Origin: Gnetum montanum
Taxonomy: Eukaryota > Streptophyta > Gnetopsida > Gnetales > Gnetaceae
DNA: 64,000 bases
Reading direction: 5' to 3'
NCBI GenBank assembly: GCA_015680685.1
Contig: MNCI01033476.1
Location: 62,706 to 126,705, forward strand
Shown in pieces: positions 35,540-48,400 of this stretch. Position 1 is the stretch's first letter, and each line of letters begins with the position of its first letter. The translations under genes and the position numbers were made by a program. The notes under the pieces were generated by a model that searched no databases, was not told where the DNA came from, and saw only the letters and a program-made list of their open reading frames with translations.

Positions 35540-35840
35540 AAGATAGATAACATAATTATTCATACATGCCTGACAAAGATAAAAGACCATGTATAAGCTT
35601 TTAACTTAACTTGCATTTCAAAAAAAATGTTGCAAACCCAAGTTCCTTTTGGGAAAAATATTGCAGGTGGCTTTGTGGGGGGTTTTGTGGGAATTTACCA
35701 GAAGTTAATGAGCTCTACAATTGTAATACTTTGTCAAAATTGCCCAATTTTAGAAACTATGGTAATTTTAAGATCATCTATCATGCAAGTGAAAACACAC
35801 CTTGTTTAACACTTTGAAGTGAAATAGTACATAAAGAGAG
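35540..35840 (+). repeat. Upstream region of the paralogous pseudogene
   Basis: Matches the repeated upstream unit of the intact gene (54,698-55,380): CATACATGC, GACAAAGATAAAAGACC, the CATTTxAxAAAAAATGTTGCAAACC block, GGTGGCTTTGTGG, GGGAATTTACCAGAAGTTA. It shows that the duplicated segment included the promoter. The TATA-box position of the intact gene (TATAAAATA) corresponds here to a degraded TACATAAAG near 35,830. Confidence 0.7.
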
Positions 35841-35911
35841 CAAAGCAATTTCATTCAAAATGCACCATCAAATCTTATAGTACAACAAGAGTATTACAAC
35901 AAGAGGAGGAG

Positions 35912-36160
35912 ATGGCAAAGATATTTTTGTTGTTTTAATAGCAACATTTATCATGATTCATATGGTAAATAGCAATGCCTCTAGGGAGATAATGGCCGTA
36001 AATAAGGCTTCCAATAATGATAATAATGAAATGTTAGCTTCCAATAATGATAATAATGAAATGTTAGCAATAGTATTTTTTTGATGAAAGCATTAGACAA
36101 GCCCTTCAAGATGCATTAAATGGATTAAAGAACATGACTATGTCAAAGTATTGCTTCTGT
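35912..36160 (+). pseudogene. Truncated paralogue of the 55.5-kb secreted protein gene
   Basis: Starts ATGGCAAAG (35,912), aligned with codon 2 of the intact gene. It reads M-A-K-I-F-L-L-F then a stop. Later matches are SNASREIMAVNKASNN (35,955-36,015) and QALQDALNGLKNMT (36,095-36,140), equivalent to QPLQDAFNELKNLT. A 30-bp in-frame direct duplication encodes ASNNDNNEML twice (36,009-36,068). After the NMT codons the sequence jumps to what is 3' flank in the intact copy (ACTATGTCAAA, matching 56,369), so codons for all four cysteines are missing. Dead by early stop, frameshift and deletion. Confidence 0.85.
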
Positions 36161-36800
36161 TCATGGACTTTAGAAGACAATCAACATATTAATAATATCA
36201 TTTAACATCTAATGTTTCGTATCAATTATATAAAAATAAAGTATGGTGCAGTACCACAATGAATAAACAAGGCATAGTGATGTGATTTTAGAGAAACAAG
36301 ACATAAGAATGTGATTTAGAGTTTCCGTTTCATGTAGTGAATGAATTTGTTTTACCATATAATTTGCTTCATTATATATATATATATGGCAACAAGACTG
36401 TCAAATTCAGAAGAGTAGCTAAAGCTTGTCTCTATAATTTATAGGATCATGAACATAATAATAACTTTCGATATCTAATTTTTGGCATCAATTATTTAAT
36501 AACAAGTGTATAGGTATTATATCGCACATAATTTGATTTTAGCATCCCTAGCAATGTGTCAAACTAAAATTGTCACGTTTATGACTTGTTTGAGATGTTC
36601 TAGGGATGTGGATGGTTTAGGATGCCTTAAAAGATGTGGGTAAGATGTTGGGTGTAATTTCATCGAAAATATTCTTTTTTAATCCAATAAAAAGTTTAAA
36701 TCTTGGTTAAAACTATTAATAAATACTCTAATAAAGTTAGAAAAGGGGTCTTGAGAAGTGAGGGAGCACCATTCCTATGGTGTTTCTTGTAGTCTTGTAG
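36160..36800 (+). repeat. 3' flank of the duplicated gene segment
   Basis: 36,150-36,230 matches 56,370-56,460 (TTTAACATCTAATxTTxxxTATCAATTA), and 36,590-36,790 matches about 56,760-56,940 (TGTTxxGAxATGTxxxAGGGA, GATGGGTGTAA-like block, AACTCTAATAAxGT). Another copy of the TATAGGATCATxAACATAATAATAA block is at 36,440. The duplication therefore extends at least 600 bp past the coding region. Confidence 0.65.
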
Positions 36801-39800
36801 ACTTCTAGTTACTTCTAAGTGGGTTTAGACTTGAGGGGATTCACCTTTCTCTTGAAGAAGGGACGCCTTTGAATGCTACAAATATCTTAAGTAGTCCTAA
36901 GAAAGGGAGAGGACATTGGCTAAGCAACCTTATTTGTGGTAATTTGATTAAAACATAGTAGTTTCATTTCAATTTTAGAAATCATAATTTCCATTTTAAG
37001 TTTTGTAATGTATAGTACAATGTTGTTGCCATGATCACATTCGGGTCTAGTAGCCCATGTTGATATAGTAACAAAATGTATGCCCTTCAAAAAAAAACTA
37101 GCATTAGCATGAAGCTTAGTGATGATAACCTTTGGTCATATTAAAAGCAAAGTATAACTACCTCCATGGAGAATGTGTCATTCAACAAAATTACATTTGA
37201 AGATGTAGGTTATGATGATTAAAAAGTTAAATTTAAAAACGAAAAGGAAAAAAATTATTTCTTCTTCTTTTAAAGTGTCTAAGGCTTTGGGTGGATGTTA
37301 AAGCATTTATTTTTCTTGATTTGGATGATTTCACAAACCAAACAATAATTTTGGTGAAAATTAAATCCAAGAAATGTAGCAAAAGCTCTAGAAGAAGCTT
37401 ATTCTAAAAGATGATAAACCTCATGTCTTTTTTGCTTTTTCTTTATTTTTGATGTATAATTTCATATAGACTTAACATTATATTGTTGAGTTAGGTTTGA
37501 TTTTAACTTTCTCAGTAGCTTAACACTTTAGCAAACTTAACTTTAAATTTAATTAACAATGTCTAGTTTATATAAAATCAAACATCAACAAACAATAAAA
37601 ATAAAAGGATATAACTTTTACCAACTTATCTTCTAGTTTGGTTAAACAACTTTTTTAACAAAATTCTATACTATTTGGTTTACCAAAATATTTTAGAGAC
37701 TAAATACTAGTATAGCAAATGTTTAGATGGATTAGAATTCCTAGTCTTCGATAGCTTGACATTTGATTTGCCTAATCTAGAAGATTTGGATAGAACAAGC
37801 AACAATAACTTAGTGAAAAAGGAATGTTATGAAGTGGCAAAAGCTCTTCAAAAGCCTATAGTTCTAAGAGGGGTTAAAATCTTGAGTTATGTATTTTTTT
37901 TCATTTTCTTTCTTTTAATGCCATGTTAACAATTTCATATAATCCATTGATTTTGAGTTTTCTTAAAGCAAAATTTTCAACAAATGTTGATATCATACTT
38001 GATTAAAAATGAAAGCAACTATGGAGGTTGATATCAATTCCGACTATATAAATGAATTGGTTGAATCTTTCAAAGCCACATAACAAGAACAATAAGTGAA
38101 GCCTTGCAAAAACCAAATTGGAAAGAAGCTATGAATACATACTTGGAGATGCTTCGAAGAAAGGGAGTCTAGATGGAAGCCCCAAGATTAATAGATACAA
38201 AATCCATATTTTGTACATAGGTAACTATTAAAGAATTAAAAGAATATGTTCCACTTACTAAGTACAAGGAAATAATGATGGCTAAAAATTGCTTACAAAT
38301 AGAGAACAAACTATTTATAAATTAGATATTGAGGAATGTTAAAAGGACGTTTATGTTGCATGTTTTGATAGATATTAATTTTATAAAATAATGGTTAAAA
38401 ATTAAAATGACATTTAATCTACTTTCTTGTACCATAAAATAAATGAATAAATCTATAATTTTTTTTCAATTTAAGTGAAGCAAGTTAATTTATAAGTATT
38501 GGAGACTTTTGTTGCTTTATATGGACCGAAACAAGCTCCCTACATCTAGTACCAAATTTATGTTGACTTAAACAAAAGAGACAAGAAGACATGCAAGTAA
38601 AAAAGTCATACTACATAGTTACAAAATTATAAGGATAGCAAAACCCTCTTGTAATAAAGTAAACTACAATGTAGGTCTATGGTTGTCTTCACTGTACTAG
38701 TATGAATCTTTAGTTGGATGGGTGATTTTACATCATACAATCATTGACATATTTATGTTCATCTGTATTATGGTTGTCACTTTCCTTGATCACAATAACT
38801 ATTTGTAATAGAGAACTTAATTTTTTGAATATATAAAAATAACTATCCAATATTAACTAGTATGAGATGAGAAACACAAGACTCCTTGGCATTGTACTAT
38901 TTAGATATGAAATAGATTCTTGAAATAGAGTAACATAGTTCATAGCATAAGTGTGATATGATATGAATGATTTGTAAATGATGGAAATGATTGAATATAA
39001 GAGCAACATAAATAGTGTAACCAAAACTTTGGTAAGTTCTTTTGATTTAACTTTTTCTAAAAATTTATACAATAGTAAAAGTTAATAATAAACTAAATTA
39101 ACAATGTTTAACATCCAAAAGTCATGATTCAAACATCTTAAGAAAATTCAATACAATGACCAACCACAAATTTAATTGCATACTATGCAATATATTTCTA
39201 AGACCTACAATTAAGATCATAAAACATGAATTTGCTTTTCCTGCCAAACTTAAGACATGACACTCATCATTTTCATCTAAGCTTATACTTTATTATATTT
39301 TTCTACAAAACCATTAATGTATTTCAACATTTTTTTTTGGATTCACATCTCTTATATCAACTTATCTAAACAAAGTTCCTTTAGTCAAGCAATTATACCC
39401 TACATCTTGTATGCTCCTAGGTGATCTCTACTAAGGATCATGTTGAGGTCCATTTTGTTGAAGCTACTAAAGCTACAATATTGGACTTGGTAATGGTTGC
39501 CCTTCCTTTTGAGCTATTAACAAAGGTTAACACATTTGAATATGATCATGGAAAAAACTTGGAGTTAACTTGAAGTTCCACCATTTGTCTTTAGAGGATG
39601 TGTTTTTGTGATTAAATAAACATGATTTCAACTTGTCATTCTTAAGGAATGAAACATCCTTTCCTAGTTGATAATTTGTATCCTTTATAGTGGGCTACTT
39701 CCTCCTCACACAATCACTTCTTGAGAGCACTCACTCTTCATCAATAACTTTGAGCACTTTCTTACCATTCCTAAATACATAATGTAACTCTTAGATTATT

Positions 39801-40920
39801 CAAGAGATGATTTCAACTCCTTATCTCTAAAAATACTAGTCCATTTTCCTCATCCATACTTCTAAGCTTTTCTTTAGGCATATCTCCACCTTAATAGTTT
39901 TACTATTTTATTCAATAATTCTTTTTTTCATTTGTATAGGTCTTGGATGGATACTTTAACCATATCTAATAGATATATAATTAAAAATTATGTTAAGCAC
40001 ACAACTATGTAAATATTTACTTTTAGTTCACTTATTATTTTACTATCTACCATAGGAAAGTAGTTTGTTATGGTTACACATTATAAGAGAAAAGTAATAG
40101 AAATAGCAAAAACATATGTAATGAAAATGTTTACTGATATTGGTGCTAGAATATTCCCTACTATTTAGTAGGTTCTTTTGCTAATAAATATTCTATTCAA
40201 ATCTTTTCAGCAAAACCTTGACTAAAACATGACATGATATATACACATAATTGAAACCATGATAAATAAAAAAGTTAGCATGATGATTGAAAAGTTATAT
40301 GTATATAAATATGATTAGTTGGCATCTTAAATTAAAAAAAATATCTTGTTTTATATAAACATGACTACTTGGCATACTAAATTTCATGATCACTTAAATT
40401 TTTCTTATTAGATACTTTATATATCTAGCTATCAAGAATGTAATGTTCTAGAAGCAATCCCTAATTAACTTGCTACTTTCTCTTAGGTGGAACCAAGAAT
40501 ATTTGAAGGCCACTATGCCTCCATGAAGAAAATGGAAGGAAGAGAAATAAGTTCATTTATATTTCTCATCAAAAGTATATCACATATATTTTAGAGGTAA
40601 GAGAACATGTCTACCCACTTGATTTGAATTTTAAAGAACATGCAACTAGTAAGTCATCATTTTAAAAATGAAACCCTCCATAGTAGTAAAGACCATATGA
40701 ATGAAAAACTAAAATAAAAGAATAATTTAAAAAATATATACTAGAAATAACCAAAACATAGGCAAAACATGAAATACCTTTACTAAAATAATGTATTCTC
40801 AAATTTGCCAATGTCATGATCTTCAACTTTGTTTTTAAAATCCTATATGAAAGAAGGGTAAGCCCATGGGTAGAAACCAAATACATGATCTAAGGAAAAT
40901 CTGAAGATACATGATCCAAA
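36800..40920. other. Unassigned AT-rich sequence with possible degraded exons
   Basis: Nothing is firmly identified. Two weakly related blocks at about 37,310-37,420 and 37,735-37,875 share a GATTTGGAT ... GTGAAAA ... AATGT ... GCAAAAGCTCT pattern; the second reads LEDLDRTSNNNLVKKECYEVAKALQK. A stretch at 38,095-38,180 reads EALQKPNWKEAMNTYLEML, faintly like the N-terminal edge of copia RT but too short to assign. Remaining sequence shows no gene. Confidence 0.4.
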
Positions 40921-40929
40921 ATCTTGATG

Positions 40930-41444
40930 ATACATTATTTTTAAGTATGAAAATGTAATTTTCACTATGAAATTCCAAAGCAGAACTTGAGTTAAAACAT
41001 GTAATAGAAAATTCAAATAATTAATTGCTAGAGAAATATGAACATAGTTATTTGAAAAAGAAATATTAGCATCTACTATAAATATTAGCAATTATTTTAT
41101 CTTATCAATTACTATAAATGGACAACTACTAATAATTATTTATACATGCATGGAAAAGATAAAAGACTATAACATAGTTTTTTAACTTGAACTTTCATTT
41201 TAGAAAAGAAATTGTTGTAAACTACATACCTTTTAACTTATTTGCATTTTAGAAATTTTTTTTTGCAAACTCTAGTTCCATTTTGGAAAGAAATCACTTG
41301 TGGTAAAGGTTTTGTGGGACTTTACCAAAGGTTATTTCATGTTTGAAAATGTAGTTCTCACTATGAAATGTTAAAGCAACCAAGGTTAAAACATGTAATA
41401 GAAAACACTAATTCAAATAATTAATTTGAAGAAAACATGAGCAC
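40930..41444 (+). promoter_or_regulatory. Tandem upstream repeat of the secreted-protein gene, distal part
   Basis: One full unit (about 40,950-41,350) and the start of a second (41,351-41,444). The unit begins with TCACTATGAAAT and GGTTAAAACATGTAATAGAAA, continues through TATAAATATTAGCAA, TGGAAAAGATAAAAGAC and a CATTTTAGAAA block, and ends GGTAAAGGTTTTGTGGGACTTTACC. The second unit breaks off at the LINE B insertion and resumes at 54,698. Confidence 0.7.
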
Positions 41445-41699
41445 AATTATTTACAAGAGAAGAGAGAATCATGACTTAGAAAATGAATGGTGCTAGGCAT
41501 GTGAATGGGGAGGGGGCCATCGGGGGTTGACAATGTTACTGAGAGTGAAGACCAAATAGCTAGTATAGCAGGACAAGGCCTAAGTAAGGAAATATTTGGG
41601 GAGGAGAGGGAGGTTGAAGAGGGGCTAGGAGACAACATGACTAAGAACAAGAATGGACCAAACGTTAGGATTTAGGCATAGATGGCTAAAGAGGATGAG

Positions 41700-42900
41700 T
41701 TTGAGGCCTGCTCAAGAGAGGTGATTACTATGCATCTCAAGGTGGAACATCCACCTCTGAAAATGGTGAAAACTCTGGGGAGGAGCCTGTTGGATAAATT
41801 TGTGTCAAAAGGAGCATGCTCATAGATGGACCTTATCAAGCGATGGGTCAAGGCAGCATTGGAATTGTAAAATATGAGGGTGCGGAGTCTCGTAGATGAT
41901 AGGTTGCTCTTCATTTTTCAAATAGAGGCAAATCGAAAGAGGATGCTATTAAGGGGGCCAGGGTTTTATGTGGCCCAAGGTCTGGCTCTAGCACCCTAGA
42001 GGTCAGAAGTTCATCGAGATGCAAGCTTGTTTGATTGAGCACTGGTGTTGGTTCGGATCTTGGACCTACCTCTGAAGTACTTGGCACTTGGGTTTTTGAA
42101 ATCATTGGTTGGCTTGTTTAGAGAATTCATAAAATTTGATGCTTTCACTACATCGATGGATAGGATGGGATATGCCCACTTTTATGTCTGGAGGTCACTA
42201 AATTTGGAGGATAGAGTGAGTGAGGTGGTACTAGACATGACCATGAGGGAAAAAAAGATAATGGTTGAGTTTGAGAACTTATCAATGATAAAAGAAGCAC
42301 TGCTAACTATGTGCAAGATGTGTAGGAAAGAACATCCTTCTACAGATTGATGGATTCAATAGTAGGAACCAATGCAATAGGGAAGATGAAACCTAGTTGG
42401 CCAAAAGGATCGTGTGTTGAAGGTAGGACTAATAACAAACCAAGGAAGTTGGATCATAAATAAGGATCCTATCGTGAAGGTTGGAGAGTGGGGGTAGGCT
42501 TTGAGAGCTAGGAGGATGCCAGCTCCAAAGGATATTGGGGAAGGAACAACCCATGGCCAGACTAAAGGTGGCAGGGGGGGCACCTATTGGGATGATTGAT
42601 GTGAGTGCGTTGGAGGAGAGGGGTGTCACCACATGATCATCCTATACCTTTTTAGCCAAACAACTAGCTGCGTTATAGGAATAGAGGTTGGAGTTGCCTC
42701 CATTGAGGGATTGGATTACCCTAGGAAGGTGGTCTTCCAAATAGAAGATGTAGAATCTTTTTGAGGCCAAGAGAGGTAGAGTTGAGGCTACAATGGTCAA
42801 TTCGTTGGTGGGCAAGGTTGATCAACCCAAAGCATTAGCAATGTGGAAGAAATTAATGCTATTGGACATTGATTTGGGGATGCAACGGACACTCAAGAAG
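41700..42900 (+). pseudogene. LINE B ORF1 remnant (DUF4283-type)
   Basis: The best frame, 42,045-42,350, encodes MLVRILDLPLKYLALGFL, then FIKFDAFTT and RMGYAHFYVWRSL, followed by VEFENL. This matches the RNA-binding domain of plant LINE ORF1 proteins, in which a V-R-x-x-x-L-P-L-x-Y motif precedes a K-x-D block. The CCHC knuckle expected next is degraded (CKMCRKEH is visible at 42,310-42,335). Minus-strand frames here are shadows. Confidence 0.75.
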
Positions 42901-42929
42901 GTGTACCATAGATAAATTTCTATCTACCC

Positions 42930-43730
42930 ATGAAGATTCTTTCCTAGAACTGCAGAGGATAGGGTACCCCATACAAATGAAATACCTTAAAATGATTGTT
43001 AGGGGGTAGGGATGTAATGTGGTATGTTTGCAAGAGATGAAATTATAGGATTCTAAGATGAGGCTACTGTAGTGGAAGGGATGGAGTCTACAGATGATGT
43101 TGTCCAAGGGCTGTGCAAGAGGTTTGGTGGTTTTGGCTAAGGTTCCAATCAATTTGGTGGATGATTCCAACTAGATTCAAACAACCCACATGATCGAGGA
43201 AGACTTCTAGCTAACAAATATCTACAAGGCATAAAATTGAGAGGTGTGGGTGTAGGAGTTAAGGTGGATGACACATTTACTTCCCAACAGTGCTAGGTGG
43301 ATGCTAATTAGGGATTTCAACCAACATTTGCATTCTTGGGAAAAATAAGGGGGACCATGTGGACATCCTAGGGCCATGAAATATGTCAACTTAATCTAGG
43401 ACTATGATCTAGTGGACCTAGATGTTGAGGAATGTAGTTATACCTAGAGTAATAGAAGAAGTGGGTATGACCATGTCCAATCTTGAATCGACAGGGTTTG
43501 GATTAGTACAAGACTTATGTTGGAGTTTGACATTCATGTTGTCGGGAAAGAGAGGCAAGCATCAAATCACAAGTCCATTTTATGCCTATTTTGATCTAAC
43601 TGGGGTTAGGCTCCCTGGTTGTTTCACTTCGAGCATACCTAATTCAACAAGCCATGGCTGAGGCCGTTGGTGCAGACTATTTGGCAAAGCTATTCGATAG
43701 ATCAAGAACCTAGAGACTTTCTAAAAAAAT
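42930..43730 (+). pseudogene. LINE B endonuclease remnant
   Basis: The N-terminal block MKILSxNCRGxGTP (42,931-42,970) is the classical start of the LINE endonuclease (metal-binding Asn). Further on, about 43,300-43,340 gives a DFNQHLHS block equivalent to GDFN, and 43,435-43,500 gives SYTxSNRRSGYDHVQSxIDRVWIST, equivalent to the FTWSNRR...ERLDR segment. Several TAG stops and at least one frameshift. Confidence 0.8.
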
Positions 43731-44324
43731 TCCTCAGGCTACTAAAATAATAGATCAAGGCAAAAGTGTTAGAAGAAAAAAATGGCTTCAGAGCATATAG
43801 GAAGTAGGTAAAAGAGAGGTTTTGAGAGATACAAGGACTACAGGAAACTAATGCAAACTTGGAGGATGAGGAATGGGAACTACTATGGGAGCTTTAGGAG
43901 TTGGACAAGGAGGAGGAAGGTTATTGGAGGCAATAATCTTGGGTTACTTGGCTATAGGAAGAAGATAGACACACACATTTCTTCTTTTTCATGGCCAAAT
44001 AAAGAAGGACCACGAAGATAAACTTGCAAAGTTTGCTTGAGGGGTGCTATCAGAGAAGGGTCAAATCATGGTTTGCAAGGGTTGGAGAGGATAAGTATAT
44101 ATTGGGAGGGACATTTTGTGGTAGTGAGATTTAGAGGCCAAATGAGGCTTGATGTCAATGTAATAAGGTGTTCACCCTTATTGTCATGAACACCAGTTGT
44201 TGAGTCTTGTAATGATGATCCGTTCACATGTCATCCCATTAGTTCCATTCCCCTCAATAATTCCATACCTTCCCAATATTTTGTAAGGAACTCGAGGACG
44301 AGTTTTCATTCAGTAATGGGGGTA

Positions 44325-45336
44325 TGATGAGATGTGATATCTCAACTGTCGCGATATCATGTTGTCCCCTGCGATATCATGTACACGATATCATGGTCCG
44401 TCACCAAGTCTATAAATAAGAGGTGGCTCTCCCTCGTTTCCTCATCCTGGGCTAGAAGTAGGAAAACTCTGGTAGATTGATCACTCCAGAGATAGAATAT
44501 TTTCCATGTTCCCGTAGTAGAAGTCCTAGAGTGAACAGATCTTTATTCGAGCAACATTGTACCTGAACACAAGTTGTGTACCGCAATAAAGACGAACTTC
44601 CTGGACAAACCTTGCAGTGCATGGAATAGGATTTTATTTAATGTTGTTTATTGATTTCTCTTAGTAATGCGGAATGAGTACGGCTTGATTACAACCATCT
44701 AAGGATGTGTATGGATAGTCAAGGAATGGATGCTCATCGCAACATGGAATGAGTATGACTTAATTACGAGCATCTAGTGAGACTACTTGGTAACCCAGTG
44801 GTGTATTCAAGATCTATGCTTGGTAATCCCAGTGGTAGTCGTGCACAAGGATGTGTACAGTTAGTCAAGGAATCATCTGCTCATCACACTTAGGCTAGAT
44901 TAGCTTTCTCAACCCTTTCCTCCTAGTTAAGTGCCTCAGTACGACCACTTCGAGCACATGCATTACGCGTGGGATCCCAACAACGATTAGCGTTTGGTAA
45001 CCACGATTGCATCGATTTAGGGTGTGTACGATAAGTGGGAATAGATGCTGACATTAGGTAATTTAGATTTAGTTCATTAGTTAGAGTTAGTTAGTTTCTA
45101 CAACCCTTCACCTCGATAGCATAGGAGATAAAACATAAAAGACCATAAAAATCATATACCTCAGACTTACTTAACCATACACCGTGACAACTACAAGTAA
45201 GTTTGGGAAGACAACAAATGATTAACCCCAAGTGTTCCATGGGGTGTGTAGGCACTTAGTCTATGGAGTTTGACTAGATCTCGCGTGCTACGCTCATTTC
45301 ATATGGTTGAGTGTAGGAGTACCTCGCCACTCATCA
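44325..45336 (+). mobile_element. 5' LTR of element 5
   Basis: Starts TGATGAG just after ATGGGGGTA and ends CCACTCATCA. U3 holds repeated CGATATCATG motifs (44,345-44,400). A plant-type TATA region CTATAAATAAGAGG lies at about 44,411. R/U5 contains GGATCTTTATTCGAGC-like and GCAATAAAGACGAAC blocks (44,540-44,600), the most conserved part of all LTRs of the family. Pair identity with the 3' LTR is high by eye apart from one U3 deletion. Confidence 0.85.
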
Positions 45337-45337
45337 T

Positions 45338-45355
45338 TGGCACCATTGTCGGGGA
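45338..45355 (+). other. Primer-binding site of element 5
   Basis: TGGCACCATTGTCGGGGA starts two bases after the LTR end. It differs from the tRNA-Asp-complementary site of Athila/Tat elements (TGGCGCCGTTGCCGGGGA) at three positions, all transitions. This marks the start of minus-strand DNA synthesis. Confidence 0.8.
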
Positions 45356-45484
45356 CTAAGTGTTTGTACACTGAATAGAACATAAAGGATATCACTCACA
45401 TCGTTAGGAGCCTAAATGAACTTTTAGGTTAATTAATTAAACAAGAATTTATGTAGTGGTAAAATAGCACATTGATAAATCAAA

Positions 45485-48400
45485 ATGTCTTCTTCTCAAA
45501 AGAGTAACTCACCACCTAGGGACAATACAAAGAACAGTCGGCAATCAAAAACACATAACCAAAATCTACCAAGTCCTAAACAATACCGGATAGTCTATAC
45601 TCATCCCGATGAGTATATTCCAGACTTTACCTTTATCCTCCATCAAGATGAATAGCTTTGTTGGAGAGGTTTGTAAGGTAACATAGTATTACCTCCAGAT
45701 CGGGCAGTCCCAAACATGCTTCTCTATGCTTTGGCATATATTAGCATGACAGAATTATACGCTGAATATGTTGCGGAAAATTTTGATGTAAGGGATTACT
45801 ATCCTACATCAGCACAACATATGAGGGACTCAAGGTAGGAGAGCCAACATACACTATTGAAGAACAAAGGCCCGCATGTCCTTAGCAAAATAGGAGATGG
45901 TGAACCACTCATAACAGGTTCGCTATCAAAAGATGTTCCCCCTCCTAACGATGGTGAGGAGGTAGGGTATCAGAACCTACGATCAATGATACATAACACT
46001 GGTTCTAATCCCCATGAACACCAACTATTCACAGAGGGAACAACAACAAAGGACAAGGATGGGCACTCTGATCATCACCATGATTGGGGCCGAAGCAGCT
46101 GAAGAGAAGCTAGGTAACATTGTCATGGCGATGGTTCTCCTTCTTCTTCCCCTTCTTCACATCACTCACCCTCTCCTTCCACCTCAGGGCGTAAGCATGA
46201 AGAGCATAACAGAGAGGATAAAGGTATGAAAAATGAGAGACCTCAACGAGAGAGTCGAGAGAGAGGACAAGGGCATGAATGAAGGGAAAGTAGGGAACAA
46301 CGAAGACATCATAGGTGTCATGAAAGAGATGATCATGATGAGCCCCTACTTGCAACCCAAAGTATGCTTGACATAATGGAGGCTATAAGAATTCCCACAA
46401 GGCATTTAAAAGATAGTTGGATCAAACGTTTAGACATGAACAATATTCCATGCTTTGAGGGGGGATACAACACTGATCCATAGCATCATTTACAAATATT
46501 CCACAATGCTTGTGCCTTTCAAAATATAGAAAATGAGTGGCAAAAAATTAAGTTGTTTTCCAGGACTCTCACCAAAGAAGCAGAGAGTTGGTATTGGTCC
46601 TTAGAACCAGAAACCATCAGGAGGTGGAGTACGATGCTAGAACTCTTCAACGATAAATATCAAACGTACTCCAAAGTGTCTAATTTGCTTAAGCAGATCC
46701 AAGGATGGAAGCAAGGTACTCATGAACCCTTGGATGCTACCATGGCCTACTACTACACATTGTTACATCATTGCCCAGGCCATGGATACGCTCAGCAGGA
46801 TCAACTTTGCCACATCGTTGATGGGCTAAGGCATGAAACTAGAGGAACCCTTGGGACTTATGCCCAAGGGAGACTCTCACAAATTAGAGCCCATGAAGTA
46901 CATAGCTTGTTGGAACAAGTAGCAAAAGAAGAAGGTGAGCTATGCAAAAGGGAAAGTGTAAAAAAATACAATCGTGATCCCTCCCTTCGAAAGATGGGAG
47001 TGAAATTTTACGATGAAGATGATGAGTCACCAATCGAAGAGTTGGTGAACAAGAAAACCTTGCCGATTCAAAATTTAACAATAGAAATAGCGGCTAAGGT
47101 AGATGATGTATGGAGTTCCTTAGACTCTAAAATTGAAACTGTCTTAAAAATTGTAGAAGAGTCTAAGGTAGAACAAAGTAGTGATAAAGGTAAGACAAAG
47201 TGGAGAGATTTAGGCCCTGCACATAACAAGGATAAGGGGAAAATCACTAACTCCGATGTGGTTGTGGATTTAGACACAGACGATGACGATGGATGTGAGA
47301 TATGCCACTATGACCATCCTAAGGGATGTTTCCCAATCATCTCACATCTACAAGAGTCTAGGGTGTATGCACTTAATCCAAGACTTAATCAATGGCAAAC
47401 ACCCCGTAGGTTATCTTATCCCCAAGGTAACCCAAGGTAGTTCCACCAACCATTAACGTATTATCCAAGTGGAACTCCACCACAACCCATCGGACAGCAT
47501 GAGCAATGGCAATACCCACAGTCATGGGGGATGCCATCGCCAACACAAAGGTACCCTTATCGGCAACCTGATCCTTATGGCTATTATGTGCAACAACCAA
47601 TTTCTCCAAGTGACTCTATGAGTCACACTACTCCCCAACGTTGCTACCAAGTTTAGGAGTACTTTAGGAGGACTCCTTCTCCTCCGAGAAACACTCCATA
47701 CCCACACCATCCTCCAAATTCATTCACACCTCTTCCACAAGTAATTTCCATAACACCTCCTACTCCAAAAATGCAAGGGGAACTTCCTACTCAACCGAAG
47801 CAATGTCACGCTGCGAGAGCTGTAAATATTCAACCTGCTGCTAGTTCTGATAACTATAAGAAGAGAAGATCCTTCTTCAGAACCAAAAGCCCAGACAAAC
47901 TCTCACAACAACAAGTGGTTAAGCCCATGTACACTCCTCCACCATCTAACACTTCGGAGTACCCTTCAGTCCAACAGAGCTTAATGCATACGGTTGTGTT
48001 AACACATACCGTAACCGACTGGATCAAGGTAGGCCACCCCAAGAAACTAACTGATCCTGGAAGTCCCTTAATCCACCTTCAAGTCACCATAAATGAACCA
48101 CATAGGGCTCTTCTTGACTCAGGTTCTAGAGTCAACTTAATTTCACAAGAGATGTATCATGCTTGGAACCTACCCTAACTTAAGAAGAGCAACATTCAAC
48201 TAGAGCTGGCAAACTAGTCCATCACCATTCCCTTGGGATTGGTAGAGGACATCATTACCACTATGTGTGGTTGGTCTTACCCAGCTGATTTCCTAGTGAT
48301 TGAAGTCAACAACAATGAAGGGGACTTCCCAATTATAATGGGAAGGGCATGGCTGAGTATAGTAGACACATGCCTTAGGATCCGCAATCTTTCCTTGGAA

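Noticed and set aside
41447-42105. Minus-strand Ser/Pro/Leu-rich ORFs
   Set aside because: Shadows of LINE B ORF1 sequence on the plus strand.
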